9,585 bases of DNA. Source: CAHJXF01 sp038240015. Its GTDB lineage: Bacteria > Pseudomonadota > Gammaproteobacteria > Burkholderiales > Burkholderiaceae_D. Positions 6,861-9,585 of the stretch are shown here, one piece after another (within the stretch, counting starts at the first letter, position 1; every line of letters begins with the position of its first letter). The stretch is from NCBI GenBank assembly GCA_038240015.1, contig JBBSEF010000102.1:1-9585 (forward strand), in the 5' to 3' direction. Under the pieces are notes generated by a model. The model was not told the DNA's origin, did not search any database, and saw only the letters and a list, made by a program, of their open reading frames with translations. The position numbers were made by a program, and so were the translations under genes.

Positions 6861-7086
6861 GAGCAGCCTCTTCGTGCAGAGCCGGCGCTGATTCCGAAGG
6901 CGGTGAACGAGGCAGTGAGGATGTACGTGCCGCTTGGATGGTTCGCGCGTACCGCTACCGAGGACGTCAAGGTCGGCAATGTCGTGGACAAGAAGGGCGA
7001 GGGCGAGCGCGTGCTGTCGATGTATGCCGGTGCCAGTCGCGATCCGAGCGTCTATGAATATCCCGACAGGTTCCTGGTCGATCGAC
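6861..7086 (+). pseudogene. Cytochrome P450 fragment
   Basis: The frame carries EQPLRAEPALIPKAVNEAVRM, VPLGWFARTATEDVKVGNVV and YAGASRDPSVYEYPDRFLVDR. These correspond to the K-helix ExxR (EAVR), the following R-T/A-x-E-D strand, and the NRDP/PDRF meander region of bacterial P450s. The N-terminal two thirds, including the oxygen-binding I-helix, is missing, and the sequence stops at the mini-element terminus before the haem-ligand loop (FxxGxHxCxG). One apparent insertion (DKKGEGERV where KKGERV is usual) and SRDP for NRDP suggest drift. Upstream, 6756-6860 shows neither P450 similarity nor a start with a Shine-Dalgarno. It is non-functional and can only be a relic of a once complete gene. 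Confidence 0.8.
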
Positions 7087-7108
7087 GGTTCTGTCGCAAT
7101 AGCGCGAT
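7087..7108 (+). repeat. Left terminal inverted repeat of the mini-element
   Basis: Starts GGTTCTGTCGCAATA and continues GCGCGAT. It pairs with 7249-7270 with three mismatches. It begins exactly after the VDR codons of the P450 fragment. Confidence 0.85.
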
Positions 7109-7141
7109 GAGGCCCAAGCATTGCTGCGAGGGCGACACCGA

Positions 7142-7239
7142 TCAGAAAGCCAGTGAGTAGAACTGGTCCGCTGCAGACGAGGCTCGGTCTTTGATATCGC
7201 CGAGCTGGCCTTTTGATCGCAATCGGCATAACGATTTCG
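7142..7239 (-). pseudogene. IS6-family transposase, C-terminal fragment
   Basis: On the minus strand, one frame reads KGQLGDIKDRASSAADQFYSLAF followed by TGA at 7142-7144, the standard IS6 transposase C-terminus. The preceding residues EIVMPIAIK, which correspond to the family's IExMHMIxK, lie in another frame. The shift falls in a run of four A (the family codons would need about six), so two bases appear lost there. All catalytic residues are gone. Confidence 0.8.
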
Positions 7240-7248
7240 CTCGGCCTC

Positions 7249-7270
7249 ATCGGCCTATCGCGACAGAACC
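7249..7270 (-). repeat. Right terminal inverted repeat of the mini-element
   Basis: Read on the minus strand it starts GGTTCTGTCGCGATA and continues GGCCGAT. It belongs to the transposase-start end of the ancestral IS. It is followed after seven bases by the YcaO stop codon. Confidence 0.85.
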
Positions 7271-7277
7271 ATTATTT

Positions 7278-9245
7278 TCAAGCGATTGGATGTGGCAGCA
7301 CTTGGATTGGCCCCTTGGCCAAGGTATATAACCGCGGGTTGACAACTCGTTCATAACGGAATCCGAAATGTATTGGCTGCGCAAAGGTGCCAAAGGCACG
7401 AATCACGTGCAGCCCAGCCGATGCTAGGTCGGGTGTTGTCAGGTCGACTGCTGCAGTTCGGATGCCGCAGGCCATGAGCCCTTGCACGCAAGCCGCCAAG
7501 TTCGCGGGACTTTTATAGCGCTTTCTCAGATTCGCAAGCCGCGCACGGGTCGTTCCAGCTGCACCCAGTTTTTGCAGAGCGGCGACATTTCCGGCATGAC
7601 AATAAAAGAGCCCGTGGTCCACCGTCCCGGCTACATCCTCTGGCACACGCACATGCCGGTGTCGATCTTCCCGCATCAATCGACGCATGTAAGGTCCATA
7701 GTGGCCGTGTTCCAGAACCGCCTTGCGAAAGGCGATGTCGATGTTGGCATGTGTACCCAGCCCTATGGTCGCACCTGGCCACGAAATGCCATCTCCCATA
7801 CCGACGCAAATGACTGTAGGAAAGCCCGTGCCAACGTCCAAGAGGTACAGCTCGGTTGTTGCGCCGAATCGATGAACTTCATCAAGCGCTTTGCGACTGA
7901 TTTCGTCGCAGCCATCGGGATCGATTCGCTCGGCTTGGCTGCCCGATAGCCAATACAACATGAAGGCATCCCGCTCGATTAGCTCATACAAAGCGCGGAG
8001 CGCCGCGTCTTCAGATGACGTGCCCGCTGCAAGACCGTTGCTCGTGGTTTGAGCGAAGCGCCTCTCGTCAGCCGTGAAGTCAAAATAGACGGCCTGCGCG
8101 GGCACCAACACGTCGACCCCACTTTCAAGCCAACGGCCCCTTTGCCAAAGCATCGGTTTACGGCGGTCGAAAGGCTCAAAAGCAAAGCCGGGCGTTGCAT
8201 ATTGTTCAGCGCTGTAGAGCACCAGCCACGCAGGGTCAAATGCTTGGCTCTCGATAAGATCGAACGACGCCAGCGTCATTTCTTCCACATTCCATATAGA
8301 TGCGGCATAACGCTCAATGCCTTCCCCGATCGCGCCTACGACGGCCTCATCTCTAGTAGCGCCCTTACCTTCGCCTTGAAGCAACACGCCGGCACCTACT
8401 TGCGGCAGTGGCGGGCGCGCAATGACGGCGCTGGCGCTGATCGGTAGCTCCGGTAGGTCGCCGCCGTTAGCGATGAACAGGCGCCGTATTAAACCCGCGC
8501 GAGGATCAGCCAGCGACCGAAGCGCTTCTGGAACCAACAGGGAGTGGTTGAGAGCCGCCCAATTAGAGGTAGCCGTGCCACCGCAAATTCGGCACCAAGG
8601 CACCGGGAGAACAGAATGAATGGTTGCGGATTGGCCGATCGCTACCAAGCACCCGTAGCCCGCGACTCGTGGGTATCGAAGCGCCAGCAGCACGTTCTCG
8701 GCGACCGCCTGCACCAGCTCAGATACCTTGTCGTGTCGATAAATGTCGGTTTGGAGCGAGTCATCCAACCGAACACGTGCGCAATGCCAGCATCCTGTCG
8801 ACCCCGGCCACGCCAAGGGGCCAAGAAACGTCTCATCACCGCGAGTCCAAATTGAGATCGAAGGGCAACCCCGCTGCTGCAGTTCCTGGGAAATCTCGCG
8901 TGCTACGTCGTCTTGCAAGCCGGTTAAATCCGACACAATGAAGTCACCGTCGCGAGAGGCCTCGGCTGTTTCGATACCCCAAGCGTCAAGCATCTCAAGA
9001 ATGCGCCGCACGAACGGCGTTCGTCTTAACGCACTTACACGAGTAGCTGTCAAACGAGTCTGGGGGTCTTGCTCGCTGTCTCCGTTTTCAAGAATCCCGG
9101 CGCCAAGCAAACTCTTGCCTACAGCTTCGACCGCGACGGGCACGGCTCCGCCGTTCCACCTGTATAACGCTGGAAGAACATCCGACAGCAGCATCGATGC
9201 GGTTGACGCCTCGAGTCGGAAGCATCCGATGCCAGTCGAAACCAA
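7278..9245 (-). CDS. TOMM cyclodehydratase: fused E1-like/ocin-ThiF and YcaO domains
   Basis: A 655-residue (from TTG 9245) fused azoline-forming cyclodehydratase of thiazole/oxazole-modified microcin (TOMM) clusters. It would convert Cys/Ser/Thr of a precursor peptide to azolines using ATP. The N-terminal third is the leader-binding/E1-like part with LGPLAWPGSTGCWHCAR (about 141-157) and PWCRICGG (217-223); Cys152, 155, 218 and 221 form the expected zinc site. The SagD-type YcaO domain follows (about 280-655): GEGKGATRDEAVVGAIGEGIERYA, SNGLAAGTSSEDAALRALYELIERD, and AFRKAVLEHGHY contain the Glu residues expected for ATP/Mg binding (308, 311, 421, 424, 512). The C-terminus is PHPIA, a weak version of the Pro-rich end (PxPxP) of active cyclodehydratases. 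The start is uncertain: 17 codons upstream of the TTG are open and look like genuine family sequence (LRLASQLRVVATCGGA), up to an amber stop that ends the preceding small ORF in the same frame; CTG 9293 or 9287 would fit. Base composition looks less GC-rich than the glucosidase operon, suggesting transfer. Confidence 0.87.
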   Translation of the reverse strand: MVSTGIGCFRLEASTASMLLSDVLPALYRWNGGAVPVAVEAVGKSLLGAGILENGDSEQDPQTRLTATRVSALRRTPFVRRILEMLDAWGIETAEASRDGDFIVSDLTGLQDDVAREISQELQQRGCPSISIWTRGDETFLGPLAWPGSTGCWHCARVRLDDSLQTDIYRHDKVSELVQAVAENVLLALRYPRVAGYGCLVAIGQSATIHSVLPVPWCRICGGTATSNWAALNHSLLVPEALRSLADPRAGLIRRLFIANGGDLPELPISASAVIARPPLPQVGAGVLLQGEGKGATRDEAVVGAIGEGIERYAASIWNVEEMTLASFDLIESQAFDPAWLVLYSAEQYATPGFAFEPFDRRKPMLWQRGRWLESGVDVLVPAQAVYFDFTADERRFAQTTSNGLAAGTSSEDAALRALYELIERDAFMLYWLSGSQAERIDPDGCDEISRKALDEVHRFGATTELYLLDVGTGFPTVICVGMGDGISWPGATIGLGTHANIDIAFRKAVLEHGHYGPYMRRLMREDRHRHVRVPEDVAGTVDHGLFYCHAGNVAALQKLGAAGTTRARLANLRKRYKSPANLAACVQGLMACGIRTAAVDLTTPDLASAGLHVIRAFGTFAQPIHFGFRYERVVNPRLYTLAKGPIQVLPHPIA

Positions 9246-9296
9246 CGCGCCGCCGCATGTAGCGACGACGCGAAGCTGTGAAGCCAGTCGCAGCTG

Positions 9297-9503
9297 CTAG
9301 CCCTTGGTTGAGCCCGGCCCGGCTGAGCCGCCTGGCAGCGTGTGGATATTTCCTGCTTCTCGCAGCGTTGTTAGCGCCTTCATAAAAGTCTCACCGCACG
9401 GCTGGCATTTGTTGCACTCCATGCAATGCAGTCGCTGGAAGATGATGTCGCTGACGATCGCCAGTGAGTCGACAATCTTTTCAATCTCGAAGTGTTTAGG
9501 CAT
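9297..9503 (-). CDS. Small Cys-rich protein before the YcaO gene, candidate TOMM precursor or leader protein
   Basis: A 68-residue protein with a strong Shine-Dalgarno (AAGGAG at 9511-9516, seven bases before ATG 9503), so it is very likely translated. The first 25 residues form a probable helix (FEIEKIVDSLAIVSDIIFQRL). Then comes CMECNKCQPCGETF with Cys at 27, 30, 33 and 36, every third residue, and a helical stretch (FMKALTTLREAG) leading to a flexible tail (LPGGSAGPGSTKG). I do not recognise the family. Position and Cys spacing would suit a substrate of the adjacent cyclodehydratase; a small metal-binding (Zn or Fe-S) protein is the other obvious reading. It lies in the same frame as the YcaO gene and is separated from it only by TAG (9297-9299), so it could also be the first domain of one longer protein split by a nonsense codon. 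Confidence 0.7.
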   Translation of the reverse strand: MPKHFEIEKIVDSLAIVSDIIFQRLHCMECNKCQPCGETFMKALTTLREAGNIHTLPGGSAGPGSTKG

Positions 9504-9585
9504 TCAATCGCTCCTTCATGAAAGGGCGGATCACTCTATTCCGATGCTTGTGGCGATGCAAGCGCGAGTCTTGTCCAACGAGGTA
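9496..9585 (-). CDS. Possible end of an upstream gene at the right edge
   Basis: All three minus-strand frames are open at the edge. One (ending in RPFMKERLNA) stops with TAA at 9496-9498 and overlaps the start of the Cys-rich ORF by eight bases; another (ending ACIATSIGIE) stops at 9531-9533 and leaves a 27-base gap holding the Shine-Dalgarno. I cannot choose between them, and neither gives a recognisable family. An upstream gene in the same direction is likely because no promoter is evident here. Confidence 0.25.
   Translation of the reverse strand, partial: YLVGQDSRLHRHKHRNRVIRPFMKERLNA

Larger units (their letters stand above)
7087..7270 (-). mobile_element. 184-bp IS6-derived mini-element with 22-bp terminal repeats
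   Basis: The left end reads GGTTCTGTCGCAATAGCGCG (7087 on) and the right end on the minus strand GGTTCTGTCGCGATAGGCCG (7270 inward); over 22 bases they differ at three positions. Inside, on the minus strand, is the tail of an IS6 transposase, so this is an internally deleted IS6 derivative in MITE-like form, which an active relative might mobilise. Its left flank is a P450 gene cut mid-frame and its right flank the end of the YcaO gene, whose stop is only eight bases away. The 8-bp flanks (CGATCGAC and ATTATTTT) are not duplicated, so the junctions reflect rearrangement and not one simple insertion. Confidence 0.82.

Noticed and set aside
6690..7160. Complete 156-residue P450-like protein
   Set aside because: The first 57 codons are antisense to the NTF2-like gene start or unrelated, and the last 25 are inside the mini-element; only the middle is P450.
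6759..7250. 163-codon minus-strand open frame with a hydrophobic stretch (SGPVLLTGFLIGVALAAML)
   Set aside because: It crosses the mini-element border and runs antisense to the P450 fragment. The hydrophobic part is the transposase tail (SSAADQFYSLAF) read in the wrong frame.
7079..7278. Target-site duplication around the mini-element
   Set aside because: The 8-bp flanks CGATCGAC and ATTATTTT do not match; likewise none was found at 5872-5879 and 6098-6105.

Overview
The window comes from a GC-rich proteobacterium, most likely a betaproteobacterium of the Burkholderiales type. I infer this from the sox (thiosulfate oxidation) module, a bacterial GH63 glucosidase paired with a glucose 1-dehydrogenase, and high GC at third codon positions. 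The taxon cannot be fixed without a search. No tRNA, rRNA or CRISPR array was seen.

Layout: (1) 1-782, minus strand: an ArsR-family regulator followed by the 5' end of soxC, which runs off the left edge. An AT-rich control region with a clear inverted repeat lies just upstream. (2) 902-2007: a plus-strand methyltransferase gene and a minus-strand DoxX-like gene, both cut short where they meet a decayed IS6-family element (1137-1794). (3) 2283-5872, plus strand: a two-gene operon with overlapping ATGA, encoding a GH63 glucosidase and a glucose 1-dehydrogenase-like SDR. It fits intracellular release of glucose from a glucoside and its oxidation to gluconolactone. (4) 5880-6097: a second IS6-family relic, internally deleted. 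(5) 6098-7086: a secreted NTF2/DUF4440-like protein (minus) and a cytochrome P450 fragment (plus). (6) 7087-7270: a third relic, a 184-bp mini-element with 22-bp terminal repeats and the tail of an IS6 transposase. (7) 7278-9585, minus strand: the end of a RiPP (TOMM-type) gene cluster, with a YcaO cyclodehydratase preceded in the same reading frame by a small Cys-rich ORF.

The three IS6-family relics share almost the same terminal sequence (GGTTCTGTCGCAATA and variants) and sit exactly on the borders between unrelated modules. Three host genes (methyltransferase, DoxX, P450) are broken where they touch them. This suggests that replicative IS6 transposition or recombination between copies assembled the region.

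The most promising novelty is the TOMM locus at the right end. A 68-residue protein with a CxxCxxCxxC run ends in a Gly/Ser/Pro-rich tail at an amber codon. The same frame then continues straight into the YcaO protein, whose conserved N-terminus has no ATG, GTG or TTG start at the right place.
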